This document shows positions 1 to 8,005 of a DNA stretch of 64,000 bases, piece by piece; position 1 is the stretch's first letter, and each line of letters starts with the position of its first letter. This stretch comes from a virus, in the IMG/VR virus record IMGVR_UViG_3300015371_000007, positions 30,547 to 94,546 of that record, one strand, 5' to 3'. The translations under genes and the position numbers were made by a program. The notes under the pieces are model-generated. The model was not told where the DNA came from. It saw only the letters and a program-made list of their open reading frames with translations, and made no database searches.

Positions 1-1
1 G

Positions 2-205
2 GAGCGGACGGTGGTGGCGGCGGGGGTCGGCGACATCGAGGCGTTCATCGCGGGCGTGGGCGCGCCGTTTGTCACCGACGGCGTGTGGCGCGGGGCCAAG
101 CCGCTGGCGGAGGCGATGCGCTGGGTGAGTGATGCCGAGCACGCGCTGCTGGTCGCGCGCGGGCGACGGGCGATCGCGGAGCGCACGTGCAAGAGGAACC
201 GATGA
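2..205 (+). CDS. hypothetical protein, 5' end outside the window
   Basis: The reading frame is open from the left edge and stops at a TGA at 203-205, so only the C-terminal 67 residues are seen. An internal GTG at 11 could also be a start. The fragment is alanine-rich and ends in a basic tail; no domain is recognised. The next gene starts inside its stop codon (ATGA), so the two are translationally coupled in the same rightward transcript. Confidence 0.45.
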   Translation, partial: ERTVVAAGVGDIEAFIAGVGAPFVTDGVWRGAKPLAEAMRWVSDAEHALLVARGRRAIAERTCKRNR

Positions 206-411
206 CGCCGGACGCCCTGACGTTTGTCGTGTCGGGCGACGACCGCGAGCGGGTGGCGTGGTGGGCGGCGCGGCACACGTGCCGAGCGGAACCGGATTTC
301 GCGGGCGGGCGGCTGACGTATGCGTTCACGCCGAGTGGCATTGGGCCGTCGGTGCGGGTGCAGTGTGCGTGTGGGGCCGCGCTGGATCTGACGCGGGTGG
401 ACACGTGGTGA
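202..411 (+). CDS. small CxC-containing hypothetical protein
   Basis: This 69-residue protein starts at the ATG that overlaps the upstream stop (ATGA), with AGAGGA about six bases before it; an in-frame ATG at 187 is less likely. Near the C-terminus it has a CxC motif (VQCACG), and a single Cys lies near the middle (HTCR), so a partial metal site is possible. Function unknown. It belongs to the run of tightly coupled small genes ahead of terminase. Confidence 0.55.
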   Translation: MTPDALTFVVSGDDRERVAWWAARHTCRAEPDFAGGRLTYAFTPSGIGPSVRVQCACGAALDLTRVDTW

Positions 412-671
412 CGCCCGCGGCGATGACGCACGAGGAGCTGGACGTCTACATCGCGGCGATCGCGACGGTGTTGCACGCGACGCTGACCGAAGAGGTGAAG
501 GCGTCGCTCACGATCTTCGGCGGCGCGTTCGCGGCGATTCCCCGGATCGAGGACCGCGTCTGGTTTACGCACCGCGTGGTCACGGCGATCCACGACGTCT
601 TAGGCGCGGTCGACGTCGTCGCGTTGATGGAGGTCAAGGTCATCGCGGATGCGCCGGACCGGGTGCAGTGA
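408..671 (+). CDS. hypothetical protein, 87 aa
   Basis: The start is taken at GTG 408 because it overlaps the previous stop (GTGA); an in-frame ATG at 423 would give 82 residues. The sequence has the alternating hydrophobic and charged pattern of a small helical protein and no signal peptide. No family is recognised. The stop overlaps the ATG of the tiny membrane-protein gene that follows. Confidence 0.5.
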   Translation: MTPAAMTHEELDVYIAAIATVLHATLTEEVKASLTIFGGAFAAIPRIEDRVWFTHRVVTAIHDVLGAVDVVALMEVKVIADAPDRVQ

Positions 672-745
672 TGCTCGGCTGGCTGGCGGTGGTCTTGTGG
701 ATCGCGCTGCTCCTAATTCTGGCCTATCGCGGGGGGCATAAGTGA
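671..745 (+). CDS. tiny single-span membrane protein, 24 aa
   Basis: The ATG overlaps the stop of the upstream gene (TGATG). The product begins MLGWLAVVLWIALLL and ends YRGGHK: one hydrophobic helix of about 17 residues followed by a short positively charged tail. That is the layout of a phage micro-membrane protein oriented N-out/C-in. It is short, but the coupling and amphipathic design support it. Function unknown. Confidence 0.4.
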   Translation: MLGWLAVVLWIALLLILAYRGGHK

Positions 746-754
746 GGCGCCTAT

Positions 755-955
755 GTGGGGAGAAGCCAGGTCACGGATCGCGTCGTGGCGGCGCTGAGGC
801 TCTATCAGCGGCTCTACGTCGGCGATGAGGCCATCCCGGTGTCGCGCCGCAAAGCGCTGCGACGGCGGCTCGACGAGGTGCTGAAGGCGATGGAGGTCGA
901 CGAGAGCGCGGCCTACTACTACGGCGTGCGAAGTCTCCGGCGCGAGTTGGACTGA
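755..955 (+). CDS. hypothetical helical protein, 66 aa
   Basis: The GTG start at 755 has GAGG about eight bases upstream; the nearby ATG at 753 opens a different frame of only 14 codons. The product is rich in Arg, Leu and Glu and looks like two or three amphipathic helices (LRLYQRLYVG; RRRLDEVLKAMEVDE). No domain is recognised. Its stop overlaps the next ATG (TGATG). It is too short for a terminase small subunit, although its position before terminase is suggestive. Confidence 0.5.
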   Translation: MGRSQVTDRVVAALRLYQRLYVGDEAIPVSRRKALRRRLDEVLKAMEVDESAAYYYGVRSLRRELD

Positions 956-1377
956 TGCCGAAGAAGCAGACCCCCGAGCCGGCGTGGAGCGACACGCCCA
1001 CCCCCGCGCAAGTGCGGATGCTGGCGCAGCAGCGCTTCCTCGCGGAGCGCTCGCGTCCGGCGGAGCCCTTGCCGCTGCCAGGGCAGCGCCTCGCCCCGCC
1101 GACGCCCGATGCGCTGGCGAACACGGCAGAGGCCGAGCAGTACGGCGCCCCCTCGCCGTGGATGGTCGGACGCCCGCGTCCCTCGCGCACGCCGACGATG
1201 GGGCCGTCCAAGCGCACGCCGGCCGCGACGATCTATGACGCGTGGCAGATGGTGAAAGACCAGCCCGTCATGCGGCTGCTCGGCGCCGGCAAGGACCTCA
1301 TGGACTACAGCGACCAGCGGTTGTGGGCGGCGTTTGAGTATCCGGGCGACCAAGTCGCCAAGTGGTTCGGCAAGTGA
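955..1377 (+). CDS. hypothetical protein upstream of terminase
   Basis: A 140-residue protein with a Pro-rich, probably disordered first half and a more ordered, aromatic C-terminal part (YDAWQMVKDQP; WAAFEYPGDQ). It sits where a small terminase subunit could be, but I see no HTH or typical TerS coiled coil, so that role is only a possibility. Its stop overlaps the terminase start (TGATG), implying coupled translation. Confidence 0.55.
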   Translation: MPKKQTPEPAWSDTPTPAQVRMLAQQRFLAERSRPAEPLPLPGQRLAPPTPDALANTAEAEQYGAPSPWMVGRPRPSRTPTMGPSKRTPAATIYDAWQMVKDQPVMRLLGAGKDLMDYSDQRLWAAFEYPGDQVAKWFGK

Positions 1378-3110
1378 TGACCGATCCGTTCCTCGCTGAT
1401 CTTGTGCGGCGCAACGAAGACCTGCAGGCGGTGCTCGCCGAAGCGCGCGGCTGGAAGATCACGCGCTACTTCCACGACTGCCTCCCCGGCTGCGACCCGA
1501 CGTCGCTCGATCCCGCCGACCACCTCCCGCGCAAACCGGACCAAGGCCCGACCTGTCGCGTGCTCTACCGCAAGGCGGTGCGCTGGCTCCGAGCCGGCGC
1601 GGCGTATCCGGAGCGCGGCTTCATCGCGGCGAACCGCATCGGCAAGACCGACACCGCGGCGTACGAGATCACGTGTCATCTCACGGGCCGCTACCCGGCG
1701 TGGTGGGAAGGCAAGCGCTGGGACCGCCCGACGGATTGGCGCGCGGCCGGCGACACGATGCTCACCACGCGCGACATTCTGCAGAAGGCGCTGCTCGGGC
1801 CGCACGAAGGCGTGCCGGTGAACGAGTGGACCGGGATGATCCCTCCGCGGCTCGTGCTCGACGTCACGCGCAAGAGCGGCGGCATCACCAACTGCATCGA
1901 CACCGTGCACGTGCGCCACGTCTCGGGCGGGGTCTCGCGGTTGTCCTTCCTGTCGTACGACATGGGACGCCGCGTCTTCCAGGGCTTCGACTGCGACGGG
2001 TTCTGGATTGACGAGGAGCCGCCTGACCCCGCCGAGCGCTCCGAGGCGTTGGCCGCGGGCTCGACCGACATCTACGGCGAGTGCCTGCTCCGCACGATGA
2101 CGACCGACGGGATCGTGCTGGCGACGTTCACGCCGCTGCGCGGCTGGACCCCGTTCATGCGCGCCTACTTCGCGGCCGCGCTGATGCCGGGCACCGAAGA
2201 CGACGAGGTCGACGTGCCGGCGACCGCCGCGATGGCCTCGACGCCGGAAGGGCGCGCCGCGGAAGCGGACGAAGAGGGCTTCGCCGTCAAGTCCGACCGC
2301 GTCGCCCAGGTCGCCGAGGTCAATCCCTACGCGAACGTGCGGCCGCGGTTCATCATCGGCGCGACGTGGGATGACGCGCCGCACCTGACCGAGAAGGTCA
2401 AGGCGCAGCAGTGGGCGTCGATGCTGCCCTATCAGCGCGCGGCCCGCACCAAGGGCATTCCCCAGCTCGGGGCCGGCGCGGTCTATCCGATCGACGAGGC
2501 GGATCTGAAGGTCAGCGACTTCGTGATTCCCGACCATTGGTGGCGCGGCTTCGGGATGGACGTGGGCGGCGGCGCCAAAGCGACGGCCGCGGTGTTCTGC
2601 GCGCTCAACCCGGAAGACCGCGTGCTCTACGTGACCAGCGTCTACAAGCGCGCGAGCAATGAGCCGAGTCTCCACGCGGCCGCGATGAAAGAGCGGATGC
2701 TCCGGCCGACCGGCTGGTTGTGGCCGGGCGTCGGCGACGCGGCGGCGCTGATCATGACCGACCACGACGCCGAGCAGCTGGTCTACGTCTATCGGCGCTT
2801 GGGGCTCGACCTGCAGCTGCCCGACAAGGCGGTCGAGACGGGGATCGCGGATCTGTGGGACCTGATGGTCACCGGGCGCTTCAAGGTGCTGGCGTCGTGC
2901 CAGGCGTGGTTCGACGAGTTCCGGATGTACCGCCGCGACAGTCGCGGCCGCGTCGTCAAGAGCAACGACCACTTGATGGACGCCACGCGCTACGTCGCGC
3001 GCACCGGCATCTGGAAGATGAAACGCAAGCCGGCCAAGCCGACCGGCGAGGACAACAAGATTCTGCCGTTCGACCGCAACAGCGTGTCGCTCGGCTGGAT
3101 GGGCGGATGA
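1377..3110 (+). CDS. terL: terminase large subunit
   Basis: The ATPase-nuclease motor packages DNA into the prohead through the portal. The 577-residue product has a Walker A segment (AANRIGKT, Lys at about residue 90) and a Walker B segment (FWIDEE, Asp at about 212) in the N-terminal ATPase half. In the C-terminal half, a GMDVGGG strand and a late DHLMDATRY motif fit the RNase H-like nuclease. Length is normal for the family. The start is set at ATG 1377, overlapping the preceding stop; GTG 1362 is an alternative. It heads the packaging and head-assembly block. Confidence 0.93.
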   Translation: MTDPFLADLVRRNEDLQAVLAEARGWKITRYFHDCLPGCDPTSLDPADHLPRKPDQGPTCRVLYRKAVRWLRAGAAYPERGFIAANRIGKTDTAAYEITCHLTGRYPAWWEGKRWDRPTDWRAAGDTMLTTRDILQKALLGPHEGVPVNEWTGMIPPRLVLDVTRKSGGITNCIDTVHVRHVSGGVSRLSFLSYDMGRRVFQGFDCDGFWIDEEPPDPAERSEALAAGSTDIYGECLLRTMTTDGIVLATFTPLRGWTPFMRAYFAAALMPGTEDDEVDVPATAAMASTPEGRAAEADEEGFAVKSDRVAQVAEVNPYANVRPRFIIGATWDDAPHLTEKVKAQQWASMLPYQRAARTKGIPQLGAGAVYPIDEADLKVSDFVIPDHWWRGFGMDVGGGAKATAAVFCALNPEDRVLYVTSVYKRASNEPSLHAAAMKERMLRPTGWLWPGVGDAAALIMTDHDAEQLVYVYRRLGLDLQLPDKAVETGIADLWDLMVTGRFKVLASCQAWFDEFRMYRRDSRGRVVKSNDHLMDATRYVARTGIWKMKRKPAKPTGEDNKILPFDRNSVSLGWMGG

Positions 3111-3310
3111 TCGGGCGCTGGACCTGCCCGCAGTGTCTCGGGCGGGGCGACGACTGCTGTCAGTGCCACGGGCGCGGCACGTTGCCGACGGAGGGACGGT
3201 TGATCGCGGCGGTCGCCTACGTCTGGCGCCGCGATGACTGCGCGGCGTGTCGCGCAATCCCGTGGCGCGGCGACAGCCCGATCCGCAAGGTGGAGAGGAT
3301 CTGGCGATGA
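3107..3310 (+). CDS. small zinc-binding protein with DnaJ-type CxxCxGxG motifs
   Basis: This 67-residue protein starts at an ATGA overlap with the terminase stop. The N-terminus has CPQCLGRG and CCQCHGRG, the CxxCxGxG spacing of the DnaJ zinc-finger repeat, and a third CAAC pair follows. This predicts one or two structural zinc sites. Its role in the phage is unknown; the motif is known in chaperones and small nucleic-acid-linked proteins. Confidence 0.7.
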   Translation: MIGRWTCPQCLGRGDDCCQCHGRGTLPTEGRLIAAVAYVWRRDDCAACRAIPWRGDSPIRKVERIWR

Positions 3311-3462
3311 CGATCACGAAGACGTTCGTGAAGTGGTTCGAGGGCGAGCAGCGCACCTACGGGACGGCGATCGCGCTGAAGAACCTGCTCTGGCTCAAGG
3401 CGGCGGCGGATCTCAAGGCGATCGGCGTGCGCAAGCTGACGACCGTCTATCGGCGGCGGTAA
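3307..3462 (+). CDS. small basic hypothetical protein, 51 aa
   Basis: The ATG at 3307 overlaps the previous stop, and a GGAGAGGAT purine run lies just upstream. The product is basic with two predicted helices (TFVKWFEGEQ; LKNLLWLKAAADLKAIG) and ends in YRRR. No recognised domain. It lies in the coupled chain between terminase and portal. Confidence 0.5.
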   Translation: MTITKTFVKWFEGEQRTYGTAIALKNLLWLKAAADLKAIGVRKLTTVYRRR

Positions 3463-3647
3463 TGGCCGCGCGGCCGGTCTGGAAAATCGAGGCCCGCACG
3501 GGCGACCGCGACCCGCACCCGGAGTGGCTGGAGCTGCGCGGCTACGGACGGCGCTATCAGTACGTCGAGCGCGAGGAGGCCGAGAAGATGCTCGCCAAAC
3601 TCCAGCGCACGCAACCCCAGGCGGAGTTCCGGATCGCCCCGCTCTAG
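3462..3647 (+). CDS. hypothetical protein, 61 aa
   Basis: It starts in a TAATG overlap. The product has a tryptophan- and tyrosine-rich first half (WKIEARTG; WLELRGYGRRYQYV) and a charged helix near the C-terminus. A small beta-rich fold is plausible but no family is recognised. It is the last of three consecutive short coupled genes after terminase. Confidence 0.5.
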   Translation: MAARPVWKIEARTGDRDPHPEWLELRGYGRRYQYVEREEAEKMLAKLQRTQPQAEFRIAPL

Positions 3648-3661
3648 GAAAGGACGCCAGC

Positions 3662-3886
3662 ATGGCAGCGGAGATTTTGGTCGGCGAAGCCGCGCGGATT
3701 CTGAACTGCTCGACCAACCACGTGCGGTACCTCGAACGCACCGGCCAGGTGCGGGCCCGCCGGATTGGCAACGTGCGCGTCTTCCTGCGCACCGAAGTGC
3801 AGCGGGTGGCCGACGAACGCTACCGCCGCGCCACCGGGCAACCGCACTGGCGGGGGGAGGACGGATCTCAGGAAGCACCTAGCTGA
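3662..3886 (+). CDS. excisionase/MerR-type helix-turn-helix protein
   Basis: A 74-residue DNA-binding protein. Residues about 5-50 (LVGEAARILNCSTNHV, then RYLERTGQV and RVFLRTEVQRV) match the winged HTH of excisionase and MerR-type domains: a first helix, recognition helix, then the wing that reads 'R.GNVRVF'. An AGGAAAGGA purine run precedes the ATG. Such proteins act as small phage regulators or recombination directionality factors; no integrase is present here, so a regulatory or packaging-site role is equally possible. Confidence 0.75.
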   Translation: MAAEILVGEAARILNCSTNHVRYLERTGQVRARRIGNVRVFLRTEVQRVADERYRRATGQPHWRGEDGSQEAPS

Positions 3887-3928
3887 TAGTCGTCGACGGC
3901 CCACTACGTCACAAAGAGGAGATTCGGC

Positions 3929-4351
3929 ATGGCTTACGACACGCACGACCTCGCCGCCGTCGGACACGCGGCCAGCGCCTCACGCGCGCGGACCGATGCG
4001 CCCAAAGAGCTGACCGATTTCAGCGTCAAGAAAGGGGACAACGGCGGCGTGCTCGTCTGCGAGAACTACAAGAGCAAGCAGCCCGAAGGCCGACGCAGCG
4101 CCTTCCCGACCACGGGCGACTACAAGGAAAACCCATTCGGCCCCGATGACGGGCCGAAGGCGACCGCCTACATCGGATCGCTCTTGGCGAAGATGACCGG
4201 CGGCGCGATGACCGCGGAGTCGCCCGCCGAAGAAGCCGCCGAGCCGATGGCCCCGCCGATGCGCCGGCCGATCGGTCCGCCGCCCAATCCCGGCGTCGCC
4301 CCCGCGCGACCCGGCGGCATCCAAGGCGTCGGCCCGCGCTCGCTCGCCTGA
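3929..4351 (+). CDS. hypothetical protein, Pro/Ala-rich C-terminus
   Basis: The 140-residue product follows a good ribosome binding site (AAAGAGGAGA). The first half looks ordered (ELTDFSVKKGDNGGVLVCENY; 'KENPFGPDDGPKATAYI'), while from about residue 90 it is disordered (PMAPPMRRPIGPPP). No family is recognised. It lies between the HTH gene and the portal, a common site for small head-assembly accessory proteins. Confidence 0.6.
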   Translation: MAYDTHDLAAVGHAASASRARTDAPKELTDFSVKKGDNGGVLVCENYKSKQPEGRRSAFPTTGDYKENPFGPDDGPKATAYIGSLLAKMTGGAMTAESPAEEAAEPMAPPMRRPIGPPPNPGVAPARPGGIQGVGPRSLA

Positions 4352-4361
4352 TTCGCGCCGA

Positions 4362-4403
4362 CAGAAGGGGCTTGCGCACACTGACGCGCGATGGCCCCTT
4401 CTG
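4362..4403 (+). promoter_or_regulatory. 10-bp perfect inverted repeat spanning a start codon
   Basis: CAGAAGGGGC (4362-4371) pairs perfectly with GCCCCTTCTG (4394-4403), and the 22-base loop holds a further GCGC/GCGC pairing. The ATG of the next gene (4391) lies just before the right arm, and the only Shine-Dalgarno-like bases (AAGGGG) are in the left arm. No T-run follows, so it is not a standard terminator. It could control translation of that gene. Confidence 0.5.
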
Positions 4404-4594
4404 ACGACGACGACGTCGCGCAGGTCCAGGCCGATCTCAACACGATTCGGACCCTCGCCCTGATGATTCGGACCGAGGCGGAGCTGCGCGCGTACCTCGC
4501 CGACGTCCCGGACCCGGCGCTGCGGACCGCCGTCGAGACGCTCCTGCGGCAGTTCACCCTCTTCGAGCCGATCGATGCTGCTGACGCCAGCTGA
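4391..4594 (+). CDS. small acidic hypothetical protein, 67 aa
   Basis: The product begins with an acidic run (SDDDD) and continues as amphipathic helices (ADLNTIRTLALMIRTEAELRA). No standard ribosome binding site is placed correctly; the start lies in the hairpin described at 4362-4403. It overlaps the next gene by 20 bases. Function unknown. Confidence 0.5.
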   Translation: MAPSDDDDVAQVQADLNTIRTLALMIRTEAELRAYLADVPDPALRTAVETLLRQFTLFEPIDAADAS

Positions 4595-4847
4595 TCTCGC
4601 GGAGGCCCGCGTCCGCTTCGACCGGTTGCGCGCGGGATCGGTCAGTCGCGTCGACTGGCGCGAGCTGTGCGCCATCACGCTCCTCGCCGAGGGCGACGTC
4701 GTCTGCGGCACCATCGTCGCCAATGGCCTCGACCACTTTCTCCGCGTCGCGAAGGACCAGTACGACGGGCACGCCTTTCGTCGCGATGACCTCGCGGCAA
4801 TCTATGACCGGCTGCGGACCGCGATCTGTCGCCCGGCAGGCGCCTAA
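4575..4847 (+). CDS. hypothetical protein, 90 aa
   Basis: The ATG lies inside the end of the previous gene. The product is mixed alpha/beta in appearance with a hydrophobic middle (LCAITLLAEGDVVCGTIVAN) and a conserved-looking FRRDDLAAIYDRL helix. No family is recognised. Its TAA directly abuts the portal ATG, so it is co-translated with the portal. Confidence 0.55.
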   Translation: MLLTPADLAEARVRFDRLRAGSVSRVDWRELCAITLLAEGDVVCGTIVANGLDHFLRVAKDQYDGHAFRRDDLAAIYDRLRTAICRPAGA

Positions 4848-7352
4848 ATGCCGAAGCGCCCAATTCAGACCGTCCGTCCGAGCCCGTCGGACGATCTGCC
4901 GCCCGGTGCCGTCGGGGCGACCCTCGCCTCGAACCGCCCCGGCACTCTGACGCAAGCCTCCGCCGAAGAACTGGCGGAAGCCACCGCGCGCACCCAGCAA
5001 GAGAAGGCCGACGCCTTCATCGCCATCGCCCGCAAACGCTGGCGGCAAAGCGCCAGCAGTGAAGCCGAGCTGCGCAAGGACATGCTCGACGACCTGCGGT
5101 TCTACAACGCCGAGCAGTGGCCCGACAACATCCGGCTCGATCGCGTGCTCGACGGGCGTCCGTGTCTGACCATCAACCGGCTCCCGCAGTTCGTCCGACA
5201 GGTCCTCAACCAGGCGCGCCAGCAGCGGCCGGCGATTCAGTACAACCCGATCGACAACGGGGCCGACGTCGACACCGCCGAAGTGCTGCAGGGCATCGCG
5301 CGCAGCATCGAGCGCAACTCCAACGCGCCGATGGCCTACAACACTGCCAACGAGCATCAGGTCATCATGGGCCGCGGGTGGCTCCGCGTCCGCGCCGACT
5401 GGATTGCCCACGATAGCTTCGACCAAGAAATCCTCATCGAGAGTCCCGAGGATCCCTTCATCGTCTATCCCGACGTCGCCGCGGGGAAACCCGATGGCAG
5501 CGACGCGCTGTGGGGCTTCCTCATCGCGCGCGTGCCCTGGTACGAATACAAGGTCAAGTACCCCGGCGCCGCCAAGGCGTCGATGTCGGACTGGACGAGC
5601 ATCGGCGATGAAACCGCCGAGTGGGTCAATGAAAGCGGCGTGCTCGTCGCCGAGTATTACTACATCGACATGGTGCCGGCGGAGCTGGCCGAGTACTACG
5701 TCGACGTCGGCGCGCCGACCCCGCTCAAGATCACCACCTATCGCGACGTCATCCGCCCCGCCGACACCAAGCCCGGTCCGAACGGGGAGCCGCCGCGCGT
5801 CACGATCATCCGCACCCGCGAGACCGTGCGCCGCCAGCTCCGGTGGGCGACGATCAACGGGCTCGAAGTCCTCGAAGGCAACGCCGACAAGACCGCCGGC
5901 CGCGATCTGCCGGGCCCCTTCATCCCGCTGGTGCCGGTCCAAGGCGAGAAGCTCGTCGTCAACGGCAAGCGGAACCTGCGCGGCATGGTCCGCGACGCCA
6001 AGGATCCCCAGCGGACCTACAACTTTTGGGTCAGTGCCGAGACCGAGCTGATTGCGCTGGCGCCGCGCGCGCCGGTCATCGGCGCGGTCGGCCAGTTCGA
6101 GTCGACCAAGGAGCAGTGGCTGCAGGCGAACCGCCGCAACTTCCCCTTCCTCGAATACGACCCGATCGACGTCAACGGCAACCTCGTGCCGGCGCCGCAG
6201 CGCAACGCCTTCGACCCCAACATCAGCCCGATCGTCGCCGCCACCCAGCAGGCCGACATGGACCTCAAGTCCGTGATCGGCATGTTCGACGCGTCGCAGG
6301 AGCGCAGCCGCGAGCAGTCCGGCAAGGCGATCCTCGCCCGCCAGGCGCAAGGCGAACAGGGCACGTCGCATTTCCTCGCCCATCAGGCCTTGTCGATTCA
6401 GCAGGTCGGCCGGATTCTCCTGCACTGGATCCCGGTCTACTACGACCAGCCGCGCGTCATCCGCATCGTCGGCATCGACGACCGCGAGCGCGACGTGCTG
6501 GTGCACGCCGGCAATCCCGACGGGGCCGACCAGGCGCAGCAGCAGCTCAAGGACGACCCGCTCATGCAGGCCGTCTCGTCGGGCGCCATCTACGACGTGG
6601 GCGTCGGCCGCTACGACGTCGGCGTCTCCGTCACGCCGTCGTTCCAGTCGCGCCGCGCGGAGTCAGTCGAGGCGATGACGTCCCTGCTCCAGACGTTCCC
6701 GCTGGCGGCACCCTACGCGCTCGACGTGATCACGAAGAACATGGACTGGCCGGGCGCGCGCGAGCTGTCCGAGCGCTTCAAGCACCTCGTGCCGGCCGAA
6801 GCGCGCGAGCCGGAGGACGGCAGCAAGCCGCTCCCGCCCGAAGTGCAGGCGCAGATGGGGCAGATGCAGCAGCAAATGCAGCTGATGGGGCAGCAGCTCG
6901 AAGAGCAGCAGAAGATCATCGACACCAAGGCGACCGAGCAGGCCGGGCTCGCCAAGATCCGGCAGATGGAGCTGGAGTCCAACGAGCGCCTCGCCAAGAT
7001 GAAGGGCGAGATCGAGATCGCCAAGGTCGAAGAGAAGGCCCGCGCCGAGGCCTCGCTCACCCTCCTCGAAGCCAAGCTCAAGGAACTAGAGAACCAGCAA
7101 CTCTTCCTCCACGAGCGCAAGCTGCAGCTCGAAGCGCCCCAGCCCGGCGAGAAGGCCGCGCCCGAGAAGCGCCAGGTCTCGGAGAGCTTGAACTACAAGG
7201 ACGCGCCGCCGGACGTCCGCCGCCAGATCGAGAAGCAGGCGGGGCTGGTCCCGTCGAAGCACAGCGATCTGGAGGTCAAGAAGCTGAAGGAAGAGGCCAA
7301 GCCGAAGCCGGCCCCGGCCGCAGTGAAGAAGAAACCCGATTTGAAGGCGTAG
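4848..7352 (+). CDS. portal protein (P22 type)
   Basis: The portal is the dodecameric ring at the head vertex through which DNA enters and leaves. The 834-residue product matches the P22 portal family by its N-terminal helix and 'FYNAEQWPDN...RPCLTINRLPQFVRQVLNQ' region (residues about 80-125), the 'MGRGWLRVRAD' and 'EDPFIVYPD' segments, and the central 'TKEQWLQANRRNFPFLEYDP' region. Residues about 660-770 form a long Gln/Glu/Lys coiled coil, and a basic Pro/Lys tail ends the chain, like the P22 portal barrel. It directly follows the preceding gene with no spacer. Confidence 0.9.
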   Translation: MPKRPIQTVRPSPSDDLPPGAVGATLASNRPGTLTQASAEELAEATARTQQEKADAFIAIARKRWRQSASSEAELRKDMLDDLRFYNAEQWPDNIRLDRVLDGRPCLTINRLPQFVRQVLNQARQQRPAIQYNPIDNGADVDTAEVLQGIARSIERNSNAPMAYNTANEHQVIMGRGWLRVRADWIAHDSFDQEILIESPEDPFIVYPDVAAGKPDGSDALWGFLIARVPWYEYKVKYPGAAKASMSDWTSIGDETAEWVNESGVLVAEYYYIDMVPAELAEYYVDVGAPTPLKITTYRDVIRPADTKPGPNGEPPRVTIIRTRETVRRQLRWATINGLEVLEGNADKTAGRDLPGPFIPLVPVQGEKLVVNGKRNLRGMVRDAKDPQRTYNFWVSAETELIALAPRAPVIGAVGQFESTKEQWLQANRRNFPFLEYDPIDVNGNLVPAPQRNAFDPNISPIVAATQQADMDLKSVIGMFDASQERSREQSGKAILARQAQGEQGTSHFLAHQALSIQQVGRILLHWIPVYYDQPRVIRIVGIDDRERDVLVHAGNPDGADQAQQQLKDDPLMQAVSSGAIYDVGVGRYDVGVSVTPSFQSRRAESVEAMTSLLQTFPLAAPYALDVITKNMDWPGARELSERFKHLVPAEAREPEDGSKPLPPEVQAQMGQMQQQMQLMGQQLEEQQKIIDTKATEQAGLAKIRQMELESNERLAKMKGEIEIAKVEEKARAEASLTLLEAKLKELENQQLFLHERKLQLEAPQPGEKAAPEKRQVSESLNYKDAPPDVRRQIEKQAGLVPSKHSDLEVKKLKEEAKPKPAPAAVKKKPDLKA

Positions 7353-7389
7353 CGGAAGGTTTGCATCATCGGACGGGGTACGAACCCGA

Positions 7390-7527
7390 ATGCCGCTGAA
7401 GCACGGAAGTAGTCGCAAGACCATCAGCGCCAATATCCGACGGGAGATTGCGCACGGCAAGCCGCAGAAGCAGGCGGTGGCGATCGCGCTGTCGGAGGCG
7501 CGCCGAACCAAGGGGCGGAAGAAGTAG
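7390..7527 (+). CDS. DUF6496-like small basic protein
   Basis: This 45-residue protein starts MPLKHGSSRKTISANIRR and contains GKPQKQAVAIALSEARR. That is the pattern of a small, widespread phage family (DUF6496-type: basic start, then a 'KPQKQAVAIAL' helix) that often lies near portal genes. It is strongly basic, ending GRKK, and may bind nucleic acid. The role is not established. Confidence 0.72.
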   Translation: MPLKHGSSRKTISANIRREIAHGKPQKQAVAIALSEARRTKGRKK

Positions 7528-7534
7528 GTCGGCC

Positions 7535-7657
7535 GTGCGCGGCTGGTGGCTGGTGCTCACGATCGCCGGGACGATCGTGGTCGGCTCCGTCGTGATTGAT
7601 AGCTGGCGCCGGTGGCGCGCGTGGCGCGCCTGGCGACGGCGGATGCGGGAGCGATGA
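7535..7657 (+). CDS. small membrane protein, 40 aa
   Basis: The GTG start at 7535 gives one hydrophobic helix (WLVLTIAGTIVVGSVVI) followed by an Arg/Trp-rich cytoplasmic tail (WRRWRAWRAWRRR). By the positive-inside rule the N-terminus faces the periplasm. It sits in the small-gene gap between portal and scaffold. No family is recognised. Confidence 0.5.
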   Translation: MRGWWLVLTIAGTIVVGSVVIDSWRRWRAWRAWRRRMRER

Positions 7658-7707
7658 CGTGACAGCGGAGGACGCCATGACGTAGTGCGCCACGGAGGGC
7701 GCCAGTC

Positions 7708-7857
7708 ATGGCGAAGAAGTTCAAGAAGGCCGAGCGCTTCGACGCGGTCAACAAGGCCGCGATTCACGGGCGCCTCGGCCACACCCGCACGGGGGCGTGC
7801 ACCGCGAAGGGGCGGTGTTACCACGGGCGGACACGACGACCGATCACCTCACGCTAG
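7708..7857 (+). CDS. small basic protein, 49 aa
   Basis: The ATG at 7708 follows CGGAGGG about nine bases upstream. The product is highly basic (MAKKFKKAERF at the start, TRRPITSR at the end) with two cysteines seven apart. A nucleic-acid-binding role is possible. It is the last gene before the 7919-7977 terminator. Confidence 0.45.
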   Translation: MAKKFKKAERFDAVNKAAIHGRLGHTRTGACTAKGRCYHGRTRRPITSR

Positions 7858-7918
7858 GGGGCACCCGAAGAGCCGCCGCCCGCGGCCTGCGTGAGGGGAC
7901 ATAGGGCAACGGGGACCA

Positions 7919-7977
7919 GGGCGCCTCGTGAGACCGCGACTCATCTCGCGGATTCACGACGGCGCCCTTTCTTTTTT
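7919..7977 (+). terminator. rho-independent terminator before the scaffold gene
   Basis: Nested pairing: GGGCGCC (7919-7925) with GGCGCCC (7961-7967); TCGTGA (7926-7931) with TCACGA (7954-7959); CCGCGA (7934-7939) with TCGCGG (7946-7951), closed by a six-base loop. The run TTTCTTTTTT follows directly. This is a textbook intrinsic terminator, ending the terminase-portal transcript or letting a fraction through to the head genes. Confidence 0.85.
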
Positions 7978-8005
7978 CGCGGGTTCGTCCTGCGCCGTGG
8001 AGCCG

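Noticed and set aside
955-1377. Small terminase subunit
   Set aside because: Position fits, but no HTH or oligomerisation helices are visible; left as hypothetical.
1305-3356. 683-codon minus-strand frame over terminase
   Set aside because: Shadow of terL, with the Arg/Ala-rich composition expected from reading its codons backwards.
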